The position numbers and the translations under genes are program-made. This document shows, one piece after another, positions 8,741 through 15,501 of a DNA stretch of 33,321 bases (position 1 is its first letter; every line of letters begins with the position of its first letter). The notes below the pieces were generated by a model that was not told where the DNA came from, made no database searches, and was given only the letters and a program-made list of their open reading frames with translations. Origin of the DNA: Paradesertivirga sp036399495 (GTDB lineage Bacteria; Bacteroidota; Bacteroidia; Sphingobacteriales; Sphingobacteriaceae); assembly GCA_036399495.1 (NCBI GenBank), contig DASWMZ010000193.1, positions 1 to 33,321 of the forward strand, given 5' to 3'.

Positions 8741-10096
8741 TTAAATATCATATTTATTTAACCGCCGGTATAAGGCAGTTCGTGTGAGCCCCAGTTCCTT
8801 AGCTGCTTTCGTAATATTGCCCTGGTTTTTATCTATCACCCTCAGAATGGTGCTTTTTTCCAAATCACTTAAATTAGTTTCCTGATTCTCGGGAACACTT
8901 ACTGCCTGTTCAATAGGAGAAAATAACAAATCTTTTGCTTGCAAGATTGAATCATCAGCCATAATGATTGCTCGTTCAATCACATATTGCAACTCGCGCA
9001 CATTTCCCGGAAAAGAATAGTTTAACAACTTATTAATTGCACTGCGATGAAGCTCAAACGCAGGTTTCATGTATTTTTGTGCGTAAACCTTACAAAAGTG
9101 CTCAGCCAGGAGAAGAATATCATCGCCGCGGTTCCTAAGCGGTGGTACAACAATTTCCACCGTATTTATCCGATAGATTAGATCTTTACGGAAACGGCCT
9201 TCGTTAGCCAATTCGAACACAGGAACATTGGTAGCACAAATTAAACGGATATCAATATCAACTGCCTCATTGGCTCCTAATCTGGTGACCTGGCGGTTTT
9301 GAAGTACGGTCAACAGTTTTGCCTGTTGCTGCAGGGAGATATTGCCTATTTCATCTAAAAATAAAGTGCCGCCTGCTGCAGCTTCAAACCGGCCTATGCG
9401 GTCTTCGCGAGCATCAGTGAATGAGCCTTTTTTATGTCCGAAAAGCTCGCTTTCAAATAAAGTTTCTGATAGCGCGCCAACATCCACTTTCATGTAAGGC
9501 TTGTTCGCCCTCAACGACTGCTGATGTATGGCTTTAGCGATTAAATCCTTCCCTGTTCCGTTTTCACCCAAAATCAAGATATTAGCATCGGTGGGAGCAA
9601 TCTTCTCAATCTTATGAAAGATTTCCAGCATTTGTTCAGAACAACCCAACAACTCGTTCCCTACCACCGAAGTACCCTGCTTTTGGGGAATAGCTCTGGG
9701 GGTTCCGGGCTTTTTATTTAATGCTTCTTTGATGGTTTCGACCAAAACCTCGTTGTGCCAGGGCTTAACCATAAAATCTCCTGCCCCCTCTTTTAAGGCG
9801 CGTACCGCTAAATCGATATCACCGTAGGCGGTAATCATAATGATAGATGCTTCAGACTTTAATTCTTTGATTTTATTGAGCCAATACAAACCCTCATTTC
9901 CGCTATTGATAGCACTTTTGAAGTTCATATCCAGCAAGATCAAATCAAAGGGCTGCTTTGAAAGATGCATGCGAATATTTTCGGGATTTTTCTCTGCCAC
10001 AATCTCTTTCACCTGCGGCTTCAACAACAAGCGTATTGCGGTTAAAACATCAGGGTCATCATCCACTACTAAAATGGCTGCGTTGCTAAGATTCAT
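8741..10096 (-). CDS. Sigma-54-dependent NtrC-family response regulator
   Basis: 451 aa. The receiver domain (about 1-125) has acidic residues D12-D14, phospho-acceptor D56 in LILLDMNF, T89 and K111. The AAA+ domain (about 145-385) has Walker A GENGTGKD (177-184), Walker B LFLDEIG (245-251) and the sigma-54 contact loop as G-S-F-T-D-A (224-229) in place of the usual GAFTGA. The C-terminus (about 410-451) is a Fis-type helix-turn-helix, ITKAAKELGLTRTALYRRL. It should bind an enhancer and drive sigma-54 promoters once phosphorylated by the kinase encoded 14 bases downstream. It is divergent from the periplasmic adaptor gene, so the ABC locus is its likely target. ATG at 10096. Confidence 0.95.
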   Translation of the reverse strand: MNLSNAAILVVDDDPDVLTAIRLLLKPQVKEIVAEKNPENIRMHLSKQPFDLILLDMNFKSAINSGNEGLYWLNKIKELKSEASIIMITAYGDIDLAVRALKEGAGDFMVKPWHNEVLVETIKEALNKKPGTPRAIPQKQGTSVVGNELLGCSEQMLEIFHKIEKIAPTDANILILGENGTGKDLIAKAIHQQSLRANKPYMKVDVGALSETLFESELFGHKKGSFTDAREDRIGRFEAAAGGTLFLDEIGNISLQQQAKLLTVLQNRQVTRLGANEAVDIDIRLICATNVPVFELANEGRFRKDLIYRINTVEIVVPPLRNRGDDILLLAEHFCKVYAQKYMKPAFELHRSAINKLLNYSFPGNVRELQYVIERAIIMADDSILQAKDLLFSPIEQAVSVPENQETNLSDLEKSTILRVIDKNQGNITKAAKELGLTRTALYRRLNKYDI

Positions 10097-10174
10097 AAAA
10101 GCGGTTTGAGATATGAGACATTAGATATGATATTAATGATTTCATGTACTAAATTATAAAGCTTTGGGAATAAG

Positions 10175-10203
10175 AATCATACCATTTGTATAAAAGTATG
10201 ATT
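10175..10203. promoter_or_regulatory. Perfect 8-bp-arm dyad, candidate enhancer site for the divergent regulator
   Basis: AATCATAC at 10175-10182 and GTATGATT at 10196-10203 are exact reverse complements with a 13-base spacer. Equivalent points of the arms are 21 bases apart, two helical turns. The dyad lies in the intergenic region between the sigma-54 regulator and the adaptor gene, about 150 bases upstream of a weak sigma-54-like element, a usual distance for an enhancer-binding protein. The repeat is seen directly; its role is inference. Confidence 0.4.
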
Positions 10204-10328
10204 TTAAAGGCACTAGGATTCGCTTCCGGTTAAACGTGTATCGTATCCGAACAGTTGCTGTACTGCCAGCGCACGTCAGAGAAGCAGTTTAATATAGTAA
10301 ATATTTGATTATTAGTACCTTAATTCCT

Positions 10329-10342
10329 TGGCACACATTTGA
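10329..10342 (+). promoter_or_regulatory. Weak sigma-54-like promoter element ahead of the adaptor gene
   Basis: A perfect -24 half TGGCAC at 10329-10334 is followed after four bases by TTGA at 10339-10342. The consensus is TGGCAC, five bases, then TTGC, so the -12 half has one mismatch and the spacer is one base short. It sits about 30 bases before the adaptor start, downstream of the dyad. Position and context favour it; the poor -12 half keeps confidence low. Confidence 0.3.
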
Positions 10343-10372
10343 AAGCATACTAACCAAACAAGAGTATTTATT

Positions 10373-11629
10373 TTGGACAGAGTAATAAAAAAGAAAAAGT
10401 GGACAACCAAACGCATTCTCACAATTGCGGGAATTACCGGCGTGGTTGTTTTATGCGGCGCCAGCTATTTTATGGCAAACGGAAAATCACGTTTAAATGT
10501 CGATGTCGAAAAAATCATCATCAGCACTGTTTCTAAAAACTCTTTTCAAGAATTTATCCCGGTAAACGGAATAGTTATGCCGCTCACAACCATCTATCTC
10601 GATGCTGCGGAAGGTGGTAGAGTGGAAAAGATTTATGCTGAAGATGGAGCATTTCTGAAGAAAGGACAGCCCATACTCGAACTTGCTAATACTGACCTTG
10701 AACTTAGTCTGGCTAATCAAGAAACTGCAGTTTTTGACGTGTTAACGCAAATGCAGAACACGCGAAATAATTCCGACCAGAACACCATCAGGCAATTAAA
10801 TCAAATGGCCGAGGTAGAAAACGGTATGGCCGAAGCAGAGCGGATTTATAAATTAAACAAACATCTATTTTCAAAAAATGCAATTGGTTCCCAGGAATTT
10901 AAGTCCTCAGAAAACAGCTTTAAATATCAATTGCGCAGAAGGAATCTTACCCGTGAAACCCTAAATAAAGATTCAACGTCTGGTAGGCAACAAATCGGCC
11001 AGATGCAACAATCCTACAGCAGGATGCAAAATGCGCTTTCGCTGATGCGGAGAAAGGTAGGCGATTTGATTGTAAGAGCGCCGGTGGACGGTCAGCTAAC
11101 TTCGATGGATGCTGAAATCGGCCAGTCGAAAAACAAAGGAGAACGGCTCGGGCAACTGGATGTAGTAAGCGGATATAAAGTACGCGCAGATATTGATGAG
11201 CATTATATTTCAAGAATTTTTACAGGTTTGGTGGGTGAGTTTGATTTAGCTGGGAAAAGCTTTAAATTAAGGGTAAAGAAGATATTCACACAAGTTACAA
11301 ATGGCCGCTTTCAGGTCGACTTAGAGTTTGTGGATGCTGTTCCTGCTGGGATCAGAAAAGGACAAAGTTTGCAGATTCGTCTTGCGCTGAGTGATGAGAC
11401 ACAAGCTTTGCTATTATCAAAGGGAGGTTTTTATCAGCAAACCGGGGGAAATTGGATTTATAAGTTAAACGAGGCAGGAACTGTTGCGTACAAAGTAGAT
11501 ATACAATTGGGCCGTCAAAATCCGGATTACTACGAGATATTACAAGGCTTAAAACCGGGGGATAAAGTGGTGACGTCGAGTTATGAGAATTACGGGGATA
11601 TGCAGGAATTAGTGTTAAAAGCGGAATAG
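10373..11629 (+). CDS. MacA/HlyD-type periplasmic adaptor (membrane fusion protein)
   Basis: 418 aa. A basic N-terminus (DRVIKKKKW) leads to one membrane anchor at about 14-35. The first half of a lipoyl-like domain is GGRVEKIYAEDGAFLKKGQP (near 82-101). A long alpha-helical hairpin rich in Gln, Asn and Glu follows (about 110-235), then the returning lipoyl half VRAPVDGQLTSMDAEIGQ, a beta-barrel domain, and a membrane-proximal domain ending GLKPGDKVVTSSYENYGDM. Such adaptors link an inner-membrane transporter to an outer-membrane channel. The start is probably TTG at 10373, because the next in-frame ATG lies beyond the membrane anchor. It is the first gene of the plus-strand ABC locus; the ATPase begins 630 bases downstream, across an inserted repeat-bounded gene. 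Confidence 0.92.
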   Translation: MDRVIKKKKWTTKRILTIAGITGVVVLCGASYFMANGKSRLNVDVEKIIISTVSKNSFQEFIPVNGIVMPLTTIYLDAAEGGRVEKIYAEDGAFLKKGQPILELANTDLELSLANQETAVFDVLTQMQNTRNNSDQNTIRQLNQMAEVENGMAEAERIYKLNKHLFSKNAIGSQEFKSSENSFKYQLRRRNLTRETLNKDSTSGRQQIGQMQQSYSRMQNALSLMRRKVGDLIVRAPVDGQLTSMDAEIGQSKNKGERLGQLDVVSGYKVRADIDEHYISRIFTGLVGEFDLAGKSFKLRVKKIFTQVTNGRFQVDLEFVDAVPAGIRKGQSLQIRLALSDETQALLLSKGGFYQQTGGNWIYKLNEAGTVAYKVDIQLGRQNPDYYEILQGLKPGDKVVTSSYENYGDMQELVLKAE

Positions 11630-11631
11630 GT

Positions 11632-11652
11632 GTCAGGTATGAGGTATCAGGT
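11632..11652 (+). repeat. 21-bp inverted repeat, left copy
   Basis: Exact reverse complement of 12220-12240, built on the units CAGGTATGAGG and TATCAGG. It begins two bases after the adaptor stop codon. Its bases 11633-11643 also pair with 11663-11673 (11-bp stem, 19-base loop), so the adaptor mRNA would end in a local hairpin. Confidence 0.9.
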
Positions 11653-11663
11653 TTGCACGACAC

Positions 11664-12038
11664 TCATACCTGAAACCTCAACCTACTCAACTTAGACTTT
11701 GCACAAAATGAATGAATCATTTTCCGGATTTCGACGACAGAGCCACAGAGTTCATTGTAAGTATGTTCTGGAATATAACTTAAGTCTTTGGATAGAATCA
11801 ATTGGTATTCTAATTCAGAACTTGAGCCAGCAGAGTAGATTAGAAAACGCTTCATCTCGGGATTACTGTTTCGCCCGCAACCTTCGGCGATGTTAGTAGG
11901 AATAGATGAACTGGAACGTCGCATTTGGGATATTAGCGAATGAATTTCCTCTTTAGGGAAAGATTGGGTGATTTTATAAATGTTCAGTGTAAGTTGATGG
12001 CTTTTTTGCCAGATAAGAAGGTCTTGAAAATTGCGCAT
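11664..12038 (-). CDS. Four-helix-bundle protein (S23/IVS family)
   Basis: 124 aa, cytoplasmic. It carries the family signature from start to end: N-terminal F-Q-D-L-L-I-W-Q-K-S-H-Q-L, the R-R-S-S-S-S-I-P-T-N-I-A-E-G motif at about 40-53, then GRNSNPEMKRFLIYSAGSSS and E-L-E-Y-Q-L. These match the TIGR02436-type four-helix bundle proteins first seen in intervening sequences of 23S rRNA and also related to accessory proteins of diversity-generating retroelements. Cellular role unknown. It lies antisense to the ABC operon inside a segment bounded by 21-bp inverted repeats. Its last residues (RLRFQV and stop) are encoded by an inner repeat copy, a sign that gene and repeats travel together. No ribosome-binding site is seen at the ATG (12036-12038). 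Confidence 0.9.
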   Translation of the reverse strand: MRNFQDLLIWQKSHQLTLNIYKITQSFPKEEIHSLISQMRRSSSSIPTNIAEGCGRNSNPEMKRFLIYSAGSSSELEYQLILSKDLSYIPEHTYNELCGSVVEIRKMIHSFCAKSKLSRLRFQV

Positions 12039-12058
12039 AGAGATAGGTGAATTAGGTA

Positions 12059-12077
12059 ACAGGTATGGGGTATCAGG
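12059..12077 (+). repeat. Degenerate internal copy of the 21-bp repeat
   Basis: The sequence ACAGGTATGGGGTATCAGG matches the left copy except for two positions and lies about 20 bases upstream of the four-helix-bundle start codon, in the same orientation as the left copy. Confidence 0.7.
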
Positions 12078-12219
12078 CGAATGGATTTTTAGCAGGTATT
12101 AATGGACAAATAGGTATAGTTCACATTCAAACATATAAGGAATTTAACGAATATCAAAAACACGAATTGGCAATAGGAAGTACATAAAAATAATGAGAGC
12201 GATTTGATTGAGCTATCAC

Positions 12220-12240
12220 ACCTGATACCTCATACCTGAC
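12220..12240 (-). repeat. 21-bp inverted repeat, right copy
   Basis: Exact reverse complement of 11632-11652; it ends 19 bases before the ATPase start codon. Paired with the left copy it would form a long-range 21-bp stem in the polycistronic mRNA, with the four-helix-bundle antisense sequence in the loop. Confidence 0.9.
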
Positions 12241-12259
12241 CCCTCCCAAACCTCAAAAA

Positions 12260-12937
12260 ATGATAAAAATAACCAACCTCGAAAAAGTATACCGCACAGA
12301 AGACGTTGAGACCGTAGCCCTAAACAAACTCTCATTTGAAGTAAAACAGGGTGAGTTTGTGGCCATCATGGGGCCTTCCGGATGCGGAAAATCAACTCTA
12401 TTGAATATCCTTGGCTTATTGGACGACCCGGATGCTGGCAGCTTCCTGTTTAACGACACCGAGATAGCAAAATACAACGAACGCAAACGCGCCGAACTCC
12501 GCAAAAGAAACATTGGCTTCGTTTTTCAGAGCTTTAATTTGATTGATGAGCTGACCGTTTTCGAAAACGTAGAGCTTCCGCTGATTTACCTCAATATGAA
12601 AACTTCGGAACGTAAAGTAAAGGTGGAAGCTGTATTGGAAAAAATGCAAATCATGCATCGCCGCAATCACTTCCCGCAACAACTTTCGGGGGGACAACAA
12701 CAACGTGTGGCAGTTGCACGAGCCGTAGTAAACAATCCCAAGCTGATATTAGCGGATGAGCCAACGGGTAACCTTGATTCAACCAACGGTAATGAGGTAA
12801 TGCAATTGCTTACAGAATTAAATGAGCAGGGAACTACAATAATCATGGTTACGCACAGTGAACATGATGCGAGGTATAGCCATAGAATAATACGACTTCT
12901 TGATGGACAGGTGGTAATGGAAAATTTGATGGTTTAA
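12260..12937 (+). CDS. LolD/MacB-type ABC transporter ATPase
   Basis: 225 aa, the standard length for a stand-alone LolD/FtsE/MacB-type nucleotide-binding subunit. Walker A is GPSGCGKST (38-46), the Q loop is in GFVFQSFNL, the signature is LSGGQQQRV, Walker B is LILADEPTGNLDS and the H loop is MVTHSEHD; all are intact. It should power the FtsX/MacB-type permeases that follow, either in mechanotransmission-type export with the adaptor or in extraction of lipids or lipoproteins. It is the only ATPase in the window although at least seven permease genes follow. The first permease begins 93 bases downstream, past a palindromic repeat. Confidence 0.96.
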   Translation: MIKITNLEKVYRTEDVETVALNKLSFEVKQGEFVAIMGPSGCGKSTLLNILGLLDDPDAGSFLFNDTEIAKYNERKRAELRKRNIGFVFQSFNLIDELTVFENVELPLIYLNMKTSERKVKVEAVLEKMQIMHRRNHFPQQLSGGQQQRVAVARAVVNNPKLILADEPTGNLDSTNGNEVMQLLTELNEQGTTIIMVTHSEHDARYSHRIIRLLDGQVVMENLMV

Positions 12938-12951
12938 AGGCCTCGCCCCAG

Positions 12952-12970
12952 CCCTCTCCAAAGGAGAGGG
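12952..12970. repeat. Palindromic intergenic repeat between ATPase and first permease
   Basis: Arms CCCTCTCC (12952-12959) and GGAGAGGG (12963-12970) pair perfectly around an AAA loop. The G+C-rich block stands out from the AT-rich surroundings and resembles the short palindromes scattered in many Bacteroidota genomes. With no U-tract it is not a classic terminator, but it could pause or attenuate readthrough into the permeases. Confidence 0.75.
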
Positions 12971-13030
12971 AGTTGGAACGGTGTGGTGTCTTCAACAACA
13001 TCCAAATTAAATCACTAAGGACAGAAAACC

Positions 13031-15436
13031 ATGTTTAAAAACTACTTCAAAACCGCCTGGCGCAGCCTTACCAAAAGCAAAGGCTTTACAGCTATTAACA
13101 TTTGCGGATTTTCACTTGGGTTAGCGGCATGTATGCTGATTGTTTTTTATGTGATTGATGAATTAAGCTATGACCGTTTTCACGTAAATGCAGACCGGAT
13201 TTATCGGATTAATGAAGACCTTAAACTTGGAGAAAATAAAGTCCAGTATGCGGTTGCGATGCCCCCATTGGCCCAAACCCTAAAAAGCGATTTTCCGGAT
13301 GTGGAAAATGCGGCAAGGTTAAAAATGACATCAATATCCGTGAAGAAAGGAAATCAGTATCTAATTGAGAACTATGCGCTATTTGCTGATCCATCGGTTT
13401 TTGATGTTTTTACATTGCCACTAATCCATGGCGATAAAGCTTCCGTTTTAACGGAACCAAATACAGTTGTCATCTCTGCATCCGCTGCAAAGAAATACTT
13501 CAATAAGACAAACGTTATTGGGCAAATTTTAACCGTACCTAATTATCCTGGCTTAAAGATTACCGGAGTAATGGAAGATATGCCTCAGCAATCGCATTTT
13601 AAGGCAGATTTCTTAATGTCCATGATCTCCTGGCCCGATAGTCGCAGCGACGAATGGCTGAGAAGTGACTACAACACCTACGTATTGATGCGGAAAGGGA
13701 CAAGTCATAAAAATCTTGAAGCTCAGTTTCCGGCTCTGCTGAAAAAATATAGCAGCGCACAGATGGAGAAAGCGGTAGGCAGCAACATAGACGATTTTGA
13801 GAAAAAAGGGAGTTACTTCCGGTTAAACCTGATGCCTTTAACCGATATACACCTTCATTCAAATATGACTGGTGAACTTGGCGTAAATGGCACGGTGCAA
13901 TACGTCTATATATTTACGGTAATCGCGTTGTTCATCTTGTTGATCGCTTGCGTGAACTTTATCAATCTGTCCACGGCCCGTTCTTCTAACAGAGCACGAG
14001 AAGTGGGAGTGCGTAAAGTTGTAGGTTCTTCACGAAAAAATCTGATTGTTCAATTTTTAGTGGAATCCGTTTTGGTAACGTTTGTCGCCACTTTTATAGG
14101 CTTGATTATTGTTTTAATTACGCTTCCAGGCTTCAACCACCTATCTGGTAAAAATATTTTACTCGACACCACTTTCATTACCCGATTATTCCCAATACTC
14201 ATCTCTGGCATTTTGTTTATTGGCGTAATCGCAGGATTATACCCGGCATTTTTTCTATCCTCGTTTAAACCCGTCGATGTACTGAAAGGTAAGATCCGGA
14301 CTGGTTTTAAAGACAGCGGATTGCGAAGTTTCCTAATTGTTTTCCAGTTCTCGATCTCTATTTTCCTGATCGTCAGCACTCTGGTTATATATTACCAGCT
14401 AAAGTATATCCAAACACGCGATGTAGGTTTTAATCGCAATCAGGTTATTATACTTCAAAATGCTTTCGAATTGGGTAATAACGCTCAAGCTTTTAAAGAA
14501 GAAATCAAGCGATTACCCGGCGTAGTTAATGCAACTCTCACCGGATTCTTACCTACTCCAGGAAATCGTAGTACTTCTGTTTTTTGCAAAGAGGCTACTA
14601 ACGACCCGAAAAAGTCAATTTTTCCGCAAAACTGGCGAGTAGACGATGATTATGTTCAAACTCTCGGGATGAAAATAGTTCAAGGGCGTAACTTCTCCAG
14701 CCAGTTCCGCACCGATTCAAACGCCTTAATCATTAATGAAACTGCCGCCAAGTTTTTAGGATTTGCTGATCCGCTTAACAAGACCTTGTACCGAACGGAC
14801 GGTTTAAAACCCTATACCATAATAGGCGTAGTTAAAGATTTCAATTTTACATCCTTGCGGGAAAATGTCACTCCGGTAGTGATGACTATGGCGGCCGATA
14901 ACGGTCGTATCGCCATACGGGTGCAGGGAAACAATTTAACCCCTCTTTTGTCACAGCTCGAGAATAGATGGAAAGCATTGGTTCCGGCCGGGAATTTTCA
15001 ATACTCATTTATGGATGCTGATTTCGAAGCGATCTACCGTACCGAAAAACGTATGGGGCAGATATTTCTACTCTTCACTACGCTTGCCATAAGCATTGCG
15101 TGTTTGGGTTTATTCGGTTTGTCGGCCTATGCAGCAGAACAGCGAAACAAAGAAATCGGTATCAGGAAGGTTTTGGGTGCATCTGTTCAAAGCATCACCG
15201 CTTTGCTTTCTAAAGATTTTATCAAGCTTGTACTTGTGGCAATTTTGATAGCCTCACCTATCGCCTGGTATGCAATTCATCAATGGCTGCAAGATTTTGC
15301 TTACCGGATTGATATCGCCTGGTGGATGTTTGTGGTGGCTGGATTAGGAGCAATTTGTATTGCTCTGTTGACTATAAGTTTTCAGGCGGTTAAGGCGGCG
15401 GTGGCGAATCCGATAAAAAGTTTAAGAACGGAGTAA
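13031..15436 (+). CDS. FtsX/MacB-type ABC permease 1
   Basis: 801-aa permease with two MacB_PCD/FtsX halves and eight membrane helices: about 20-42, 287-310, 340-362, 385-410, 430-455, 675-700, 735-757 and 765-790. Large periplasmic domains fall after TM1 and TM5. Coupling motifs that face the ATPase are REVGVRKVVGSS (near 322) and KEIGIRKVLGAS (near 706), and the C-terminus is ANPIKSLRTE. A good ribosome-binding site (AAGGA at 13017-13021) precedes the ATG. It is the first permease after the ATPase and keeps both motifs intact, so it is the best candidate for the core partner of the ATPase and adaptor. The substrate cannot be told from the sequence. Confidence 0.93.
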   Translation: MFKNYFKTAWRSLTKSKGFTAINICGFSLGLAACMLIVFYVIDELSYDRFHVNADRIYRINEDLKLGENKVQYAVAMPPLAQTLKSDFPDVENAARLKMTSISVKKGNQYLIENYALFADPSVFDVFTLPLIHGDKASVLTEPNTVVISASAAKKYFNKTNVIGQILTVPNYPGLKITGVMEDMPQQSHFKADFLMSMISWPDSRSDEWLRSDYNTYVLMRKGTSHKNLEAQFPALLKKYSSAQMEKAVGSNIDDFEKKGSYFRLNLMPLTDIHLHSNMTGELGVNGTVQYVYIFTVIALFILLIACVNFINLSTARSSNRAREVGVRKVVGSSRKNLIVQFLVESVLVTFVATFIGLIIVLITLPGFNHLSGKNILLDTTFITRLFPILISGILFIGVIAGLYPAFFLSSFKPVDVLKGKIRTGFKDSGLRSFLIVFQFSISIFLIVSTLVIYYQLKYIQTRDVGFNRNQVIILQNAFELGNNAQAFKEEIKRLPGVVNATLTGFLPTPGNRSTSVFCKEATNDPKKSIFPQNWRVDDDYVQTLGMKIVQGRNFSSQFRTDSNALIINETAAKFLGFADPLNKTLYRTDGLKPYTIIGVVKDFNFTSLRENVTPVVMTMAADNGRIAIRVQGNNLTPLLSQLENRWKALVPAGNFQYSFMDADFEAIYRTEKRMGQIFLLFTTLAISIACLGLFGLSAYAAEQRNKEIGIRKVLGASVQSITALLSKDFIKLVLVAILIASPIAWYAIHQWLQDFAYRIDIAWWMFVVAGLGAICIALLTISFQAVKAAVANPIKSLRTE

Positions 15437-15442
15437 TCTTCA

Positions 15443-15473
15443 AGCGGGTGGCGGGGACACCCAAGTGCGGCGT
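15443..15473 (+). repeat. Dispersed intergenic repeat, copy 1
   Basis: A G-rich sequence built on GCGGGTGGCGGGGACACCC, similar to 19117-19145 (core GGTGGGGAC followed by CC, A-rich and CGGC). It lies between permeases 1 and 2, just after the stop codon. Two related copies in the same type of position suggest a dispersed repeat or copies made with the gene duplications. Confidence 0.5.
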
Positions 15474-15501
15474 AAAATTGAATCACTAGGAACAGAATAA
15501 C

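Larger units (their letters stand above)
11632..12240. mobile_element. Repeat-bounded insertion carrying a four-helix-bundle gene
   Basis: The ends (11632-11652 and 12220-12240) are perfect 21-bp inverted repeats. An inverted partial copy (11663-11680) and a degenerate direct copy (12059-12077) lie inside. The segment fills the space between the adaptor stop (11629) and the ATPase start (12260) and holds one gene on the opposite strand, whose last codons come from the inner repeat copy. No target-site duplication is visible and no transposase is encoded. The boundaries are seen directly; mobility is inference. Confidence 0.5.

Noticed and set aside
10947..11213. Minus-strand frames inside the adaptor and permease genes
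   Set aside because: They are shadows of well-supported genes on the other strand, with no family motifs.
11632..12240. CRISPR-like or diversity-generating retroelement reading of the repeats around the four-helix-bundle gene
   Set aside because: The copies are inverted and irregularly spaced, there is no reverse transcriptase, template repeat or Cas gene; only the four-helix-bundle family is shared with retroelement accessory proteins.
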